From contig JAALLF010000004.1 in NCBI GenBank assembly GCA_011087645.1, positions 264,987-328,986 of the forward strand: DNA of 64,000 nt. Reading direction: 5' to 3'. Below are positions 23,568-31,941 of this stretch, piece by piece; position 1 is the stretch's first letter, and each line of letters starts with the position of its first letter. Made by a program: the position numbers and the translations under genes. The DNA comes from Alphaproteobacteria bacterium. GTDB lineage: Bacteria; Pseudomonadota; Alphaproteobacteria; UBA6615. The notes under the pieces were generated by a model. That model saw nothing but the letters and a program-made list of their open reading frames with translations. It had not been told where the DNA came from and searched no databases.

Positions 23568-24164
23568 ATGACTGCTTACCTGATGGCCATGATGGAGGTT
23601 CATGACGACGACGGTTATGGGGAGTATCGCGAAAGAGTTCCGGCGATCATCGCCAAACATGGCGGTACCTATATCGTGCGTGGCGGCGCGACCGATGTAG
23701 TCGAGGGAAGCTGGCCCGGGAACCGCGTTGCGGTGCTGGAATTCCCGGATTACGCCACCGCCCAAGCGTTTATCGCCGATCCGGACTATCAACCCATCGC
23801 GGCAATCCGCCACCGCACCACAACGTCCCATCTCTGGCTGCTCGAAGGGGTGCCCGACGGCCCAACCGCGAACGGCATGCACGGTTATGTCCTCGGCCGG
23901 GTGCGCATCGACGACCCGGACGCCTATAAAACCTACGCCGATCAGGTGCCCAGTGTGATCGCTTCTGAGGGCGGCGCCTATCTGGCGCGCGGCGGCAAGT
24001 GCGAAGCGATCGAGGGCGGCATGGAATTGAACCGCCTGGTGATCGTCGGGTTTAAGGATATTAGGGCGGTCAATAATTTTTATAAGTCAGAGGCTTATGG
24101 GCCACTCATAACAATTCGCTCGAATGCGTCGGATTCCAATATCGTGCTTGTCGAAGGGCTCTAA
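23568..24164 (+). CDS. Tandem DUF1330 protein
   Basis: A 198-residue protein made of two copies of the DUF1330 domain (about 1-98 and 105-198). Each has a strand ending in an acidic/aromatic motif (YGEYRERVPAIIAKHGGTYIVRGG; YKTYADQVPSVIASEGGAYLARGG), then the EGSWPGNRVAVLEFPD / EGGMELNRLVIVGFKD strands. Single-domain members are about 95 residues, so this is an internal duplication. The fold is a dimeric ferredoxin-like barrel, so the tandem form may act as a built-in dimer. The ATG at 23568 starts directly at the first domain. Confidence 0.85.
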   Translation: MTAYLMAMMEVHDDDGYGEYRERVPAIIAKHGGTYIVRGGATDVVEGSWPGNRVAVLEFPDYATAQAFIADPDYQPIAAIRHRTTTSHLWLLEGVPDGPTANGMHGYVLGRVRIDDPDAYKTYADQVPSVIASEGGAYLARGGKCEAIEGGMELNRLVIVGFKDIRAVNNFYKSEAYGPLITIRSNASDSNIVLVEGL

Positions 24165-24181
24165 GCGACCCCGCTAACGCC

Positions 24182-24350
24182 CAGGGCAATCGCATGTGAC
24201 AGCCTCGCCCTTCGAGACGCCGCCCTTGGGGCGGCTCCTCAGGATGAGGCTTTGCGCATATCTAACAGAATTCCTCATCCTGAGGGCTCGCGTAGCGAGT
24301 GTCTCGAAGGACGAGGAATTCCAGCGCCGCCACATGCGATTGTCCTGCGC
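24182..24350. repeat. Palindromic intergenic repeat, copy 1
   Basis: An imperfect palindrome of about 170 bases. Its outer ends (GGGCAATCGCATGTG on the left, CACATGCGATTGTCC on the right) are inverted repeats. Inside are nested hairpins: CCGCCCTTGGGGCGG, CTCAGGATGAG, CTCATCCTGAG and CTCGCGTAGCGAG, and CTTCGAGAC faces GTCTCGAAG. A second copy at 61891-62040 matches most of the length. It lies between the DUF1330 gene and the rhomboid gene and abuts the latter's stop codon. Confidence 0.85.
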
Positions 24351-25057
24351 TAACGCCAGGGCCCCGGGGGGCGATGCCACAACGGGATATGCGCGCGCTT
24401 AAGTAGGATCACCAGGAACGCGCCGGTGACAAAACCACCGATATGGGCCCATACGGCAACCCCCTGCACTGCCGCCGAACCGGTAACGCCCCATATCAAA
24501 TCTTGCGCAAAGAACGCGCCGATCACCAACAATGCAGGCAGACGCAGCGGGATAAAGCCGAACGCCAAGACCAGCAGGCGCGCGCGCGGATACAGCAAGA
24601 GATAACCCCCCAGCACGCCGGCGATCGCGCCACTCGCGCCAATTGTCGGGGTGAGCGAATTGGGATCGATAAAGCTATGAAGCAGTCCGCCGCCAACGCC
24701 GCAAATCAGGAAGAAGGCGATAAACCGCAAATGCCCCAGCGCATCTTCCACATTGTCGCCATACACCCACAGAAACAGCATGTTGAACAATAGATGCTGC
24801 CAGCCGCCGTGGAGAAACTGATAACTAACCAGGGTGAGCGCCGAGGAGACGCCGGGGAGCTCCACCGGTAGCTGGGCGTCACCCAATAATCGCGCCGGGA
24901 TCAGCGTATAGCCGATCAGGGACGGGTCGATGCCGCTGGCGGTCAGCGCGATCGTGTTCCAGAAGATCGCCACGTTAAGTAGGATCAGACCGATGGTCAC
25001 ATAATGCGCGCGGATATAGAGCCGCGGATTGGCGTCGTGCAGGGGCAGAAACGGCAT
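24350..25057 (-). CDS. Rhomboid-family intramembrane serine protease
   Basis: A 235-residue membrane protein with about six helices. The catalytic serine is in TIGASGAIAGVLGGY, the catalytic histidine in VWAHIGGFVTG, and the HGGWQHLLFNMLFLWVYGDNVE segment before helix 2 is the typical rhomboid HxxxxHxxxN region. It would cleave transmembrane substrates in the inner membrane; the substrate is unknown. The stop codon abuts a palindromic repeat (24182-24350). It is followed upstream by another repeat and two GST genes on the same strand. Confidence 0.9.
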   Translation of the reverse strand: MPFLPLHDANPRLYIRAHYVTIGLILLNVAIFWNTIALTASGIDPSLIGYTLIPARLLGDAQLPVELPGVSSALTLVSYQFLHGGWQHLLFNMLFLWVYGDNVEDALGHLRFIAFFLICGVGGGLLHSFIDPNSLTPTIGASGAIAGVLGGYLLLYPRARLLVLAFGFIPLRLPALLVIGAFFAQDLIWGVTGSAAVQGVAVWAHIGGFVTGAFLVILLKRAHIPLWHRPPGPWR

Positions 25058-25102
25058 GGGTTATAAAGTAGGACCTCGCCGGCCCATTAGCTACCAGGAA
25101 TG

Positions 25103-25238
25103 CCCCTCTCCCATCGGGAGAGGGGTTGGGGTGAGGGGAAATAATTTCTTTATTTCAAGGACTTGATGATTGCGCAAACCTTCTTTGTCCCCTCACCCGC
25201 TCGCGGTGCTCGCCACCCTCTCCCGCCAGGAGAGGGTT
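25103..25238. repeat. Hairpin-rich intergenic repeat of a second type
   Basis: Two hairpins, CCCCTCTCCCATCGGGAGAGGGG (25103-25125) and CCCTCTCCCGCCAGGAGAGGG (25217-25237). They are joined by an outer pairing of GGGGTGAGGGG with CCCCTCACCC. This layout resembles REP/RIME-type repeats common between genes in Alphaproteobacteria. No second copy was seen in this window. It lies between the 3' end of a GST gene and the 5' end of the rhomboid gene. Confidence 0.7.
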
Positions 25239-25244
25239 AAGCAG

Positions 25245-25949
25245 CTAGCGCCGCTTGAATTGATCCTTGCCGAACAGGGTCTCCCATTCCTTGCCCTTGG
25301 GCGGGCCCGAGCGGCGTTTATCCTTTAGCACTTCGAGGCCCTGTTTGACCGCCGGACGGGCGTCGATCTCGTCGAGCCAGCGCTGCACATTGGGAAAATT
25401 CGCGATCGGCACTTCCTGGCGTTCCCACCCCCGCATCCACGGAAAACAGGCGATGTCGGCGATAGTGTAGTCGTCGCCGCCGAGGAACCGGGTCTCGCCA
25501 AGCCGCGTGTCGGCCACGCCGAACAGGCGCTGTACTTCGTTCACATAACGGTCGACCGCATAATCGATCTTGTCCGGCGCGTAGTTCCGGAAATGGTTCG
25601 ACTGCCCCATCATCGGGCCGATGCCGCCCATTTGCCACATCACCCACTCCATCACCTTGTGATGGCCGCGCGGGTCGTCGGTAAGGGACGGCATGAACTT
25701 GCCGGTCTTTTGCGCCAAATAGTAGAGGATCGCCGCGGTCTCGAAGACCGAAATTTCCTCACCGCCCGGGCCGTCGCTGTCGACGATCGCCGGGATCCGG
25801 TTGTTCGGGCTGATCGACAGAAAATAAGGGTCGAATTGTTCGCCCTTGGCGATATCGATCGGAATAATCTCGTGCTCCAGCCCGCACTCGTACAGCATAA
25901 TGTGCACTTTGTGGCCATTGGGCGTCGGCCAGCTATAGGCGCGGATCAT
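25245..25949 (-). CDS. Glutathione S-transferase family protein (YfcG/Ure2-like)
   Basis: A 234-residue GST. The thioredoxin-like domain has YSWPTPNGHKVHIMLYECGLEHEI and the cis-proline motif NNRIPAIVD. The helical domain contains WVMWQMGGIGPMMGQSNHF, YVNEVQRLFGVADTRL and the capping motif DYTIADIACFPW, all typical of the YfcG/YghU-like group that binds glutathione disulfide. A C-terminal extension (KRRSGPPKGKEWETLF) is longer than in its neighbour. An AGGGAGG site precedes the ATG. It lies 35 bases after a paralogous GST and is probably co-transcribed. Confidence 0.9.
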   Translation of the reverse strand: MIRAYSWPTPNGHKVHIMLYECGLEHEIIPIDIAKGEQFDPYFLSISPNNRIPAIVDSDGPGGEEISVFETAAILYYLAQKTGKFMPSLTDDPRGHHKVMEWVMWQMGGIGPMMGQSNHFRNYAPDKIDYAVDRYVNEVQRLFGVADTRLGETRFLGGDDYTIADIACFPWMRGWERQEVPIANFPNVQRWLDEIDARPAVKQGLEVLKDKRRSGPPKGKEWETLFGKDQFKRR

Positions 25950-25984
25950 CTTATGCTTTCCTCCCTGACGGTCTGATTGGCGGC

Positions 25985-26632
25985 CTAACGGCGCGGGTCG
26001 TTTTCATCTAAGACTTGGAGGCCCCGCTGTACGCCGGGCCGGGCCTGCAGGTCTTCCAACCAGCGGGTGACGTTGGGCAGACCGTCGAGCGACTGTCCCT
26101 GCCGCTCGTGGGTCTCAAACCAGCCAAAGGTGGCGATGTCGGCAATCGAATAGTCGTCGCCCGCAAGATATTTAGTTTCGCCCAAACGGGTTTCGGCCAC
26201 ACCGAACAAACGTCCCATCTCGTTTTGATAGCGCTCGATGGCGTGGGGCACCTTCTCCTTGGCGAAGCAGGTGAAATAGCCGTTCTGGCCCATCATTGGA
26301 CCGACGCCGCCTATCTGCCACATCAGCCATTCGAGCACCGCGAGGCGGCCGCGCGGGTCGCTGGCGGCGTCGGGCATGAATTTGCCGGTCTTCTCAGCCA
26401 GATAGATCAGGATAGCGCCGGATTCGAAGATGCTGACCGGCTCGCCGCCAGGGCCGTCCTCGTCGACGATCGCCGGTATCTTATTGTTGGGACTGATTTT
26501 GAGAAATTCGGGCTTGAACTGATCGCCGTCACCAAATCGAATGGGATGGATCTCGTAGTCCAGCTGGCATTCCTCGAGCATGATATGCAGTTTACGGCCG
26601 TTCGGCGTCGGCCAGGTATAGGCGTGGATCAT
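25985..26632 (-). CDS. Glutathione S-transferase family protein (YfcG/Ure2-like)
   Basis: A 215-residue paralogue of the preceding GST: YTWPTPNGRKLHIMLEECQLDYEI, NNKIPAIVDEDGPGGEP, WLMWQIGGVGPMMGQNGYF and DYSIADIATFGWF. The arrangement indicates a tandem duplication that has since diverged. It probably acts on glutathione conjugates or disulfides in the cytoplasm. It is on the same strand as the nitroreductase gene upstream (96 bases away). Confidence 0.9.
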   Translation of the reverse strand: MIHAYTWPTPNGRKLHIMLEECQLDYEIHPIRFGDGDQFKPEFLKISPNNKIPAIVDEDGPGGEPVSIFESGAILIYLAEKTGKFMPDAASDPRGRLAVLEWLMWQIGGVGPMMGQNGYFTCFAKEKVPHAIERYQNEMGRLFGVAETRLGETKYLAGDDYSIADIATFGWFETHERQGQSLDGLPNVTRWLEDLQARPGVQRGLQVLDENDPRR

Positions 26633-26727
26633 CGGTTACCCCAAAACTAACTAAACGAAAGACATGCCCGGAAACATAGTCGCCAGGACCACGCCGGCAA
26701 TAGCCAGAGACCATGGTACGCTGCGCG

Positions 26728-27318
26728 CTACCAGATCGTGGTGAAGTCGGCCGGGTCGGGCCGTTCTTTCTCGAAGGTTGGGCCGGACGGCGTGCCGATA
26801 TAGATGAAGCCGACAAGCTCATCGGGGCCTTCCAGCCCGAACGCGGCGTTAACATGGGGGTCGCGGGCGTTCACCCCGGTCAGGACCATAGCCCCATAGC
26901 CCTTGTCATGGGCCGCCAGCAATATGTTCTGGCACGCCGAAGCCACGGCGACCACTTGCTCGACCGCCGGTATTTTCTCGACCCGCGACAGGTCGATTTT
27001 AGCGCAGGCGGCGATAATTAACGGCGCGCGCAAGGGCCGGCTTTGCTCTTTTTCGATGGTTTCGCGCGGCGCGTCCGGGTCGCGCTTTTTCAACGCCTCG
27101 ACGAAGATATCGCCCAACCGGACCAGCGCCTCCCCCTGAAGAACGTGAAACCGCCAGGGGCGGATGGCGCCATGATCGGGCGCGCAGACCGCAGCGGCCA
27201 GCATATCGTCGATCTCGGCCTGCGACGGCGCCGGCCCGTCGACCAGACGCGGCGGCACGGACTGGCGGTTGAGCAAACCGTCGCGCAAGCTCTGCTGCTG
27301 TTTCCCGGAACCGTCCAT
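26728..27318 (-). CDS. Nitroreductase-family FMN protein (YdjA-like)
   Basis: A 196-residue protein of the minimal nitroreductase type. The FMN-contacting segments are NRQSVPPRLVDG near the N-terminus, AAAVCAPDHGAIRPWRFHVLQG, and GYGAMVLTG with the C-terminal FIYIGTPSG. The length agrees with YdjA-like members. It uses NAD(P)H to reduce nitro compounds or quinone-like substrates, probably as a dimer. It is followed downstream by two GST genes on the same strand, which suggests a detoxification cluster (inference). Confidence 0.88.
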   Translation of the reverse strand: MDGSGKQQQSLRDGLLNRQSVPPRLVDGPAPSQAEIDDMLAAAVCAPDHGAIRPWRFHVLQGEALVRLGDIFVEALKKRDPDAPRETIEKEQSRPLRAPLIIAACAKIDLSRVEKIPAVEQVVAVASACQNILLAAHDKGYGAMVLTGVNARDPHVNAAFGLEGPDELVGFIYIGTPSGPTFEKERPDPADFTTIW

Positions 27319-27559
27319 CGTTACTCCTTATATTCGGTTGGTTCCGACATAATTCGAACCGTGCTCACGTCAATACCCGTCATAGCCGACACATGTCAAA
27401 ACACTGGCCAGAACCTTGGCAGTTTAGTTTCTCGATGAAGATGCTCTATCACGCATAGCTTGTGCATGCGACGTCGGTCTTACCCCTGCCATCCGCCGCA
27501 AATCACGATTGCTGTTCATGACCGGAGTTGACCCTAAACGGCCATTCAACGGATTCTCG
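27319..27559. other. Intergenic stretch upstream of the nitroreductase
   Basis: About 240 bases. A 61-residue minus-strand frame (27424-27609) was not called because it shows no domain, no ribosome-binding site and overlaps the better candidate at 27560. The stretch probably carries the nitroreductase promoter. Confidence 0.4.
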
Positions 27560-27838
27560 TTAGAATTTACGACCAAACTTATGTGAGGCCCAAAACTGCG
27601 TTGGGCCAATTACGACAGCCAACACGAACATTGAAATCACTATAAGGGTGCTAGACCTAAATAGAATAAAAGGAATCCCACCCATCAATATCACACAAGA
27701 AATCATAAATAACGGATACCTTCCATTCGGCTTTCTTTCTATCCACCTAATCGCAAACCCAGCAGGAATTACATATATCCTTTGTATTCTTAGGCATAAA
27801 GATACAAGAAGCGGCCATATAATATACAAATTCGGCAT
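27560..27838 (-). CDS. Possible small multi-helix membrane protein in AT-rich DNA
   Basis: A 92-residue frame with three strongly hydrophobic stretches (LYIIWPLLVSLCL, LFMISCVILMGGIPFIL, TLIVISMFVLAVVIG) separated by basic loops following the positive-inside rule. The DNA is AT-rich compared with neighbours. A GAG just before the ATG is a weak ribosome-binding candidate. No family is recognised. The regular spacing of helices makes it more credible than the AT-rich frame at 2110-2424. Confidence 0.42.
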   Translation of the reverse strand: MPNLYIIWPLLVSLCLRIQRIYVIPAGFAIRWIERKPNGRYPLFMISCVILMGGIPFILFRSSTLIVISMFVLAVVIGPTQFWASHKFGRKF

Positions 27839-27941
27839 TTCTCGATCTACGATGTATATCCAGCTCTATTGACGGGTTCAGGGTTTAATACTGCAGTCAG
27901 TGCAGTGGCCTTTACGTTTAAATTCACCTGTAGCGTCGATG

Positions 27942-28379
27942 TCATCGTTCCTTCGTGTCGATAACTTTTTTAGCAATTTCCAACCGGGCATATCCCTGTG
28001 GGTTCCCGGCGACGTAATAGTCCCGGCCCCGCTTAACTATCGCGACACCGTTGTAAACCCACTCGGTGTGCCCTTCATCTTTTTCCGCAAATTTTATTGG
28101 CTCATGCCCATCTAAATCCTTTTGGCAGTGCCCGCATTGGTTGGCCTCAAATTCAATGGTCTCGGTACAGAACGGGCAAAGATACCTTACCTCTTTCTCG
28201 GGTAATACTTCTCCCAAAATATCGACTAGCAAGAACCACTCCCAAAACACGAGGCGGATACCGGCGACACGAGATCCGTAACGCTCTTTATCGGCGCTAG
28301 TGGTTGTAACGGCGAGGCCGAAAAAAATGGCGAAAACCACAAATACGCCGAGTATTACTAAACCAATTTGAAGACTCAT
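27942..28379 (-). CDS. Membrane-anchored zinc-ribbon protein
   Basis: About 145 residues. One N-terminal membrane helix (LVILGVFVVFAIFFGLAV) is followed, near the middle, by a C-x2-C...C-x2-C ribbon (LCPFCTETIEFEANQCGHCQKDL) that should bind zinc, and a short C-terminal domain (WVYNGVAIVKRGRDYYVAG). No known family is recognised. The frame opens with a TTG 19 codons earlier; the ATG at 28379 is preferred because it starts directly at the helix. It stands alone between AT-rich DNA and the keto-pentenoate hydratase gene. Confidence 0.6.
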   Translation of the reverse strand: MSLQIGLVILGVFVVFAIFFGLAVTTTSADKERYGSRVAGIRLVFWEWFLLVDILGEVLPEKEVRYLCPFCTETIEFEANQCGHCQKDLDGHEPIKFAEKDEGHTEWVYNGVAIVKRGRDYYVAGNPQGYARLEIAKKVIDTKER

Positions 28380-28614
28380 AACTCGGCCAATCAGTTGCGA
28401 GCGTGCCTTTCTTTCTAACAGACCCGACCAATTCAAGGCAGGTGTATCGTCAGCTTGGTTTGAACGGCAGATTTTGGCTAGAAATTGACGTCAGCGATCA
28501 TCGCCAGACATGACCGACATACCCCCGGCGCTAGACATGCGTTGATCGGTAATCACAATCGTCCAACTCTCGTACTGGTAGGTTTTTTACAAACCGTCGA
28601 ATTTTGTCCGCGAG

Positions 28615-29409
28615 TTAATCGGTGAACCGGACCGTGACGTCGCCGACACCGTCGAAGCGACCTTGCCATTCGCGCGCTGAGCCCAGCGCGGCCGGCGGGG
28701 CGGCCGCACCGGTGGTGATGTAATCGCCCGCCTTCAGGCCATCGCCATAACGCGCCACCTGATTAGCCGTCCACGTCACCACCCAGGGCGCATCGCAGCG
28801 TTCATCGCGTGTCATGCCGTCAGCGACCTTTTCACCGTCGGCGAACGCCTCAATGGCGATCTCAGCTAAGTCGCGGTCGCGCCAATTGGGAATATCCGGC
28901 CCGCTGATAAATCCGCCGGCTACCCCATTATCAGCGATCAGATTGGGGACCGGCTGGGAGAACACGTCGTCGAAATGAGGGTCGGCGATCTCGATCCCCA
29001 CGATCGCGCTGTCGACGGCCGCCAGCACTTCGGCCTCCGAATAGGCGCTATCGCGCGGCGGCAGGTCGGCGCCCATGCGATAGCCGATTTCGAACTCGAT
29101 GATCGGCCGGGTAAAATCGCCCACGCTGAACGTCGCCGGCGTCGCGCGGACAAGATCGACCGGCATGGCGCCGAGCATGGGCCCGATGTCACCCGCTTTC
29201 TCGAGCAGCGCCGCGCTGGTGAAGCCGACTTTCCACCCGGCGGGTTGCACCCCCAGTTCGCCATTGAGGGCAAGCTGGATCGCCATCGCCTCAGCCGCGG
29301 TAGTGGGCGTGCAGTCGGCGGGCATCCCCGGCAACGCCTGCCGATTGCGGTGACAATTCACCAAAATCTCGGTCGCTTGCGCGATTTGCTGGTCGGACAA
29401 CGCCATCAT
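28615..29409 (-). CDS. 2-keto-4-pentenoate hydratase family protein
   Basis: A 264-residue protein of the fumarylacetoacetase-like hydratase family. The conserved AGWKVGFTS, then EFEIGYRMGADLP (metal-ligand glutamates), VGIEIADPHF and DYITTGAAAPPA are all present. Members hydrate 2-hydroxypenta-2,4-dienoate in meta-cleavage pathways or decarboxylate related acids. The start at 29409 (ATG-ATG) follows GGAAGGG. It is the last gene of a run that begins with a TRAP transporter, 14 bases after the dehydrogenase gene, so the imported substrate may be degraded through a 2-keto acid (inference). Confidence 0.88.
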   Translation of the reverse strand: MMALSDQQIAQATEILVNCHRNRQALPGMPADCTPTTAAEAMAIQLALNGELGVQPAGWKVGFTSAALLEKAGDIGPMLGAMPVDLVRATPATFSVGDFTRPIIEFEIGYRMGADLPPRDSAYSEAEVLAAVDSAIVGIEIADPHFDDVFSQPVPNLIADNGVAGGFISGPDIPNWRDRDLAEIAIEAFADGEKVADGMTRDERCDAPWVVTWTANQVARYGDGLKAGDYITTGAAAPPAALGSAREWQGRFDGVGDVTVRFTD

Positions 29410-29423
29410 GATTTCCCTTCCGG

Positions 29424-30353
29424 TTAGTAGCCCGCATCGCGGTCGACCTGCCACAAAAAGGGCAAGCCGGCGCGGTCGCGGCGGATGTTTTCAACCACCT
29501 GAGGTCCCACCGTCTCGGGCCGAACGCGGCGCGCGGTATGGGGCATGACCGTAATTTTGGGATGTTTCCACAACGGGCTGTCCGAGGGCAATGGTTCCGG
29601 CGACGTGGCGTCCAGGGTCGCCGCCGACAAATGCCCGCTATCGAGGGCTGCGGTCAGATCGGCGTCGATCATGTGGGCGCCCCGTCCCAGATTGATCACC
29701 GCCGCCCCTGCGGGCAATTGCGCGAAATTTTCAGCGTTGAGAATACCCTTGGTCTCGCCGGTGAGTGGTATCAGGCACACCAGAATATCGGTGCGGGCCA
29801 GAAAACTTGGCAGGGCGTCATCACCGGCGAAAATGGTCACCGCATCGTCCTCGCGCGGCCGGCGCACCCAGGCGGCCACATCGAAATGCATGCCCGCCAA
29901 CACCCGCGCCGGCGCCGCCGCCATCTCGCCGAACCCCATAAACCCGACCCGTTGTTCGTGGGGCTGTTTCTGGTCGAGCACATTCCATTCGCAGCGCGCC
30001 TGTTGCGCCAAATAAGTCGGCATTTTCCGGTGATGGCGCAGCACGTGCAGCACGGTGTATTCGGTCATCGCCCGGTCGCCTGCGGGCATACCGGTCCGCA
30101 CAATGGGCACCGGCGGACATTTGGGGTGATACAGCAGATGCTCCAGTCCGGCGAACATCGGCATCACCGCGCGCAGGTTCGGCAGGTCGGGCATGTCGTC
30201 GAGGTTGAACTTGCCGACCAAAATGTAGTGAATATCCGCCGGGTCGCCGATATCGGGCCACAGTCGGATATCGAGATCGGGCATCAGCGCGAGCAAGCCG
30301 TCACGCCAATGCTCGAGCGAACCGAGCACCGGCGGTGTCATTAGCAATGCCAC
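29424..30353 (-). CDS. ghrA: Glyoxylate/hydroxypyruvate reductase A-like D-2-hydroxyacid dehydrogenase
   Basis: A 309-residue protein. The NAD(P)-binding motif is VGFMGFGEMAAAPA, the catalytic arginine region is VINLGRGAHMIDADL, and the acid/base region is VMPHTARRVRPE. The short, GhrA-like domain order and length fit. It reduces glyoxylate or hydroxypyruvate, or in this context perhaps a pathway 2-keto acid. It lies in the same operon as the TRAP transporter, 25 bases after the deacetylase-like gene. Confidence 0.88.
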   Translation of the reverse strand: MALLMTPPVLGSLEHWRDGLLALMPDLDIRLWPDIGDPADIHYILVGKFNLDDMPDLPNLRAVMPMFAGLEHLLYHPKCPPVPIVRTGMPAGDRAMTEYTVLHVLRHHRKMPTYLAQQARCEWNVLDQKQPHEQRVGFMGFGEMAAAPARVLAGMHFDVAAWVRRPREDDAVTIFAGDDALPSFLARTDILVCLIPLTGETKGILNAENFAQLPAGAAVINLGRGAHMIDADLTAALDSGHLSAATLDATSPEPLPSDSPLWKHPKITVMPHTARRVRPETVGPQVVENIRRDRAGLPFLWQVDRDAGY

Positions 30354-30378
30354 TTGCCTATCCCCTCGCCGGCCGCTG

Positions 30379-31248
30379 CTATTTGGCGGCCAGATACCAG
30401 TCGAGGATTTCCTCGCCAGTCATGATCGCGCAACCCTCATGGCCCTGCATATATTCGATTATATCTTCGAGATATTTGATCCGGTGCGGCGCGCCGGTGA
30501 GATACATATGCAAGCTGATCGACATAATCCGCGTCGAATGCTCGCTTTCCATATAAAGCCGGTCGAACTGGTCCTTCGAGCGCTTGAACATCTCGTCCGA
30601 GGAATGCTGCTGCAGCGCCATCATGGTGATGTCGTTGGTCTCGACCGTATAGGGCACTGAATAGACCGGCCCCTCGCTGGTCGAGATCTCGACCACCTGG
30701 TCGTCGAGCACCCAGTCGGCGACATATTCCACGCCGGCCCGGGCAAGATAATCGATGGTCTGGAAGGTTTCCGTCAGACCCGGGCTTTCCCAGCCGCGCA
30801 CTTTTTTGCCGCTAAATTTCTGGATCGCCTCGCAGGCCCGGTCGATCTGCTCCTGCTGGTCGTCATGCTTGTGCATCGGCCCCTGCACGTAGCCATGGCC
30901 CATGAACTCCCAATCCAGCTTGAGCGCCTCTTCGGCGACCCGCGGATAGTTTTCGCAAACCCGTCCGTTGACCGCCATGGTCGGGCGCACGCCGTATTTT
31001 TGGAACGCCTCGGCGATGCGCCAAAAGCCCACCCGCATACCGTATTCGTGCCACGACCAGTTGGGTAGATCGGGCAGAAGCGGCACCCCCATGGGTGGCG
31101 GCAGCACGGCGCGCGGCATCGGCCGGGCGATATCCCAGTCTTCCACATTGGCGATGAACCACACCGCCATGCGCTTGCCGTCAGGCAGCTTCATCGGCGG
31201 CCGGTCGACAATCGCCGAATAAGGAACCCGATCTTTGAATATCTGCAT
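30379..31248 (-). CDS. Polysaccharide-deacetylase family protein (PuuE/allantoinase-like)
   Basis: A 289-residue NodB-type protein. FMGHGYVQGPMH carries metal-binding histidines, and the first strand NVEDWDI and the RGWESPGLTETFQTIDYL motif are typical of PuuE-like members that act on small cyclic amides rather than polysaccharide. The canonical first aspartate motif is atypical, as in PuuE. Lack of a signal peptide supports a cytoplasmic catabolic role. It lies between GST and reductase genes in the TRAP operon. Confidence 0.82.
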   Translation of the reverse strand: MQIFKDRVPYSAIVDRPPMKLPDGKRMAVWFIANVEDWDIARPMPRAVLPPPMGVPLLPDLPNWSWHEYGMRVGFWRIAEAFQKYGVRPTMAVNGRVCENYPRVAEEALKLDWEFMGHGYVQGPMHKHDDQQEQIDRACEAIQKFSGKKVRGWESPGLTETFQTIDYLARAGVEYVADWVLDDQVVEISTSEGPVYSVPYTVETNDITMMALQQHSSDEMFKRSKDQFDRLYMESEHSTRIMSISLHMYLTGAPHRIKYLEDIIEYMQGHEGCAIMTGEEILDWYLAAK

Positions 31249-31270
31249 TTTTCTCTCCCGACGTCCCGGC

Positions 31271-31885
31271 TTATTGCAGCGGGATCATTACATGTTCTTG
31301 ATAGGCGGGGCGCTGACACAAGCGCTCGTACCAGGCGCGCACGTTGGGCCATTCGACCCGCTCGATATCCAGCATGTACCAGCGATAAACCGCAAAGCCG
31401 AGAGGAATATCGCCCATGGTGAAATTATCGCCGCAAACGAAATCGCGGTCGGCGAGCCAGGCATCGAGAATGGCCAGTACCTCGCCGGTGGCTTTCGCGC
31501 CTTCGGTGATCGCCGCCATGTCCCGTTGATCGTCCGGGGTGCGGATCAGGCCGTGGAATACCGGCCGCAAGGGCGGCCACACCGTCGTCGTGCACCAATC
31601 CATCCAGCGGTCGGCATTGCCGCGAATCTGTAGATCCCCGGGCCATAGGGTGCCGACGCCATGCTTCGCCGCCAGATAGCGCAGACAGGCGTTGGATTCC
31701 CATAAGATAAAGCCATCATCGTCGATGGTCGGCACCACCCGGTTGGGGTTCATGGCCAGATAGTCGTCCGTGAAACCGTATTTCCCGGCCATGTCGGGGC
31801 GCTCGTAGGGTACGCCCATCTCGGTGCAGCCCCATAACAGCTTTTGCACATTGGCCGAGGTGTGCCGCCCCCAAATAATCAGCAT
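31271..31885 (-). CDS. Glutathione S-transferase family protein
   Basis: A 204-residue GST. The thioredoxin domain starts IIWGRHTSANVQKLLWGCTEMGVPYE, has the cis-proline motif NRVVPTIDDD and WESNACLRYLAAKHG; the helical domain contains NFTMGDIPLGFAVYRWY. It is related to the group that often accompanies aromatic or acid catabolism, where glutathione adds to or isomerises intermediates. It is 56 bases after the TRAP large permease and 22 bases before the deacetylase-like gene, so it is part of that operon. Confidence 0.88.
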   Translation of the reverse strand: MLIIWGRHTSANVQKLLWGCTEMGVPYERPDMAGKYGFTDDYLAMNPNRVVPTIDDDGFILWESNACLRYLAAKHGVGTLWPGDLQIRGNADRWMDWCTTTVWPPLRPVFHGLIRTPDDQRDMAAITEGAKATGEVLAILDAWLADRDFVCGDNFTMGDIPLGFAVYRWYMLDIERVEWPNVRAWYERLCQRPAYQEHVMIPLQ

Positions 31886-31941
31886 TAACCGCCTCCCCCG
31901 CGCTCGCGGTGAACTTTCCGAAACGCGAAACTAGCGGGTTG

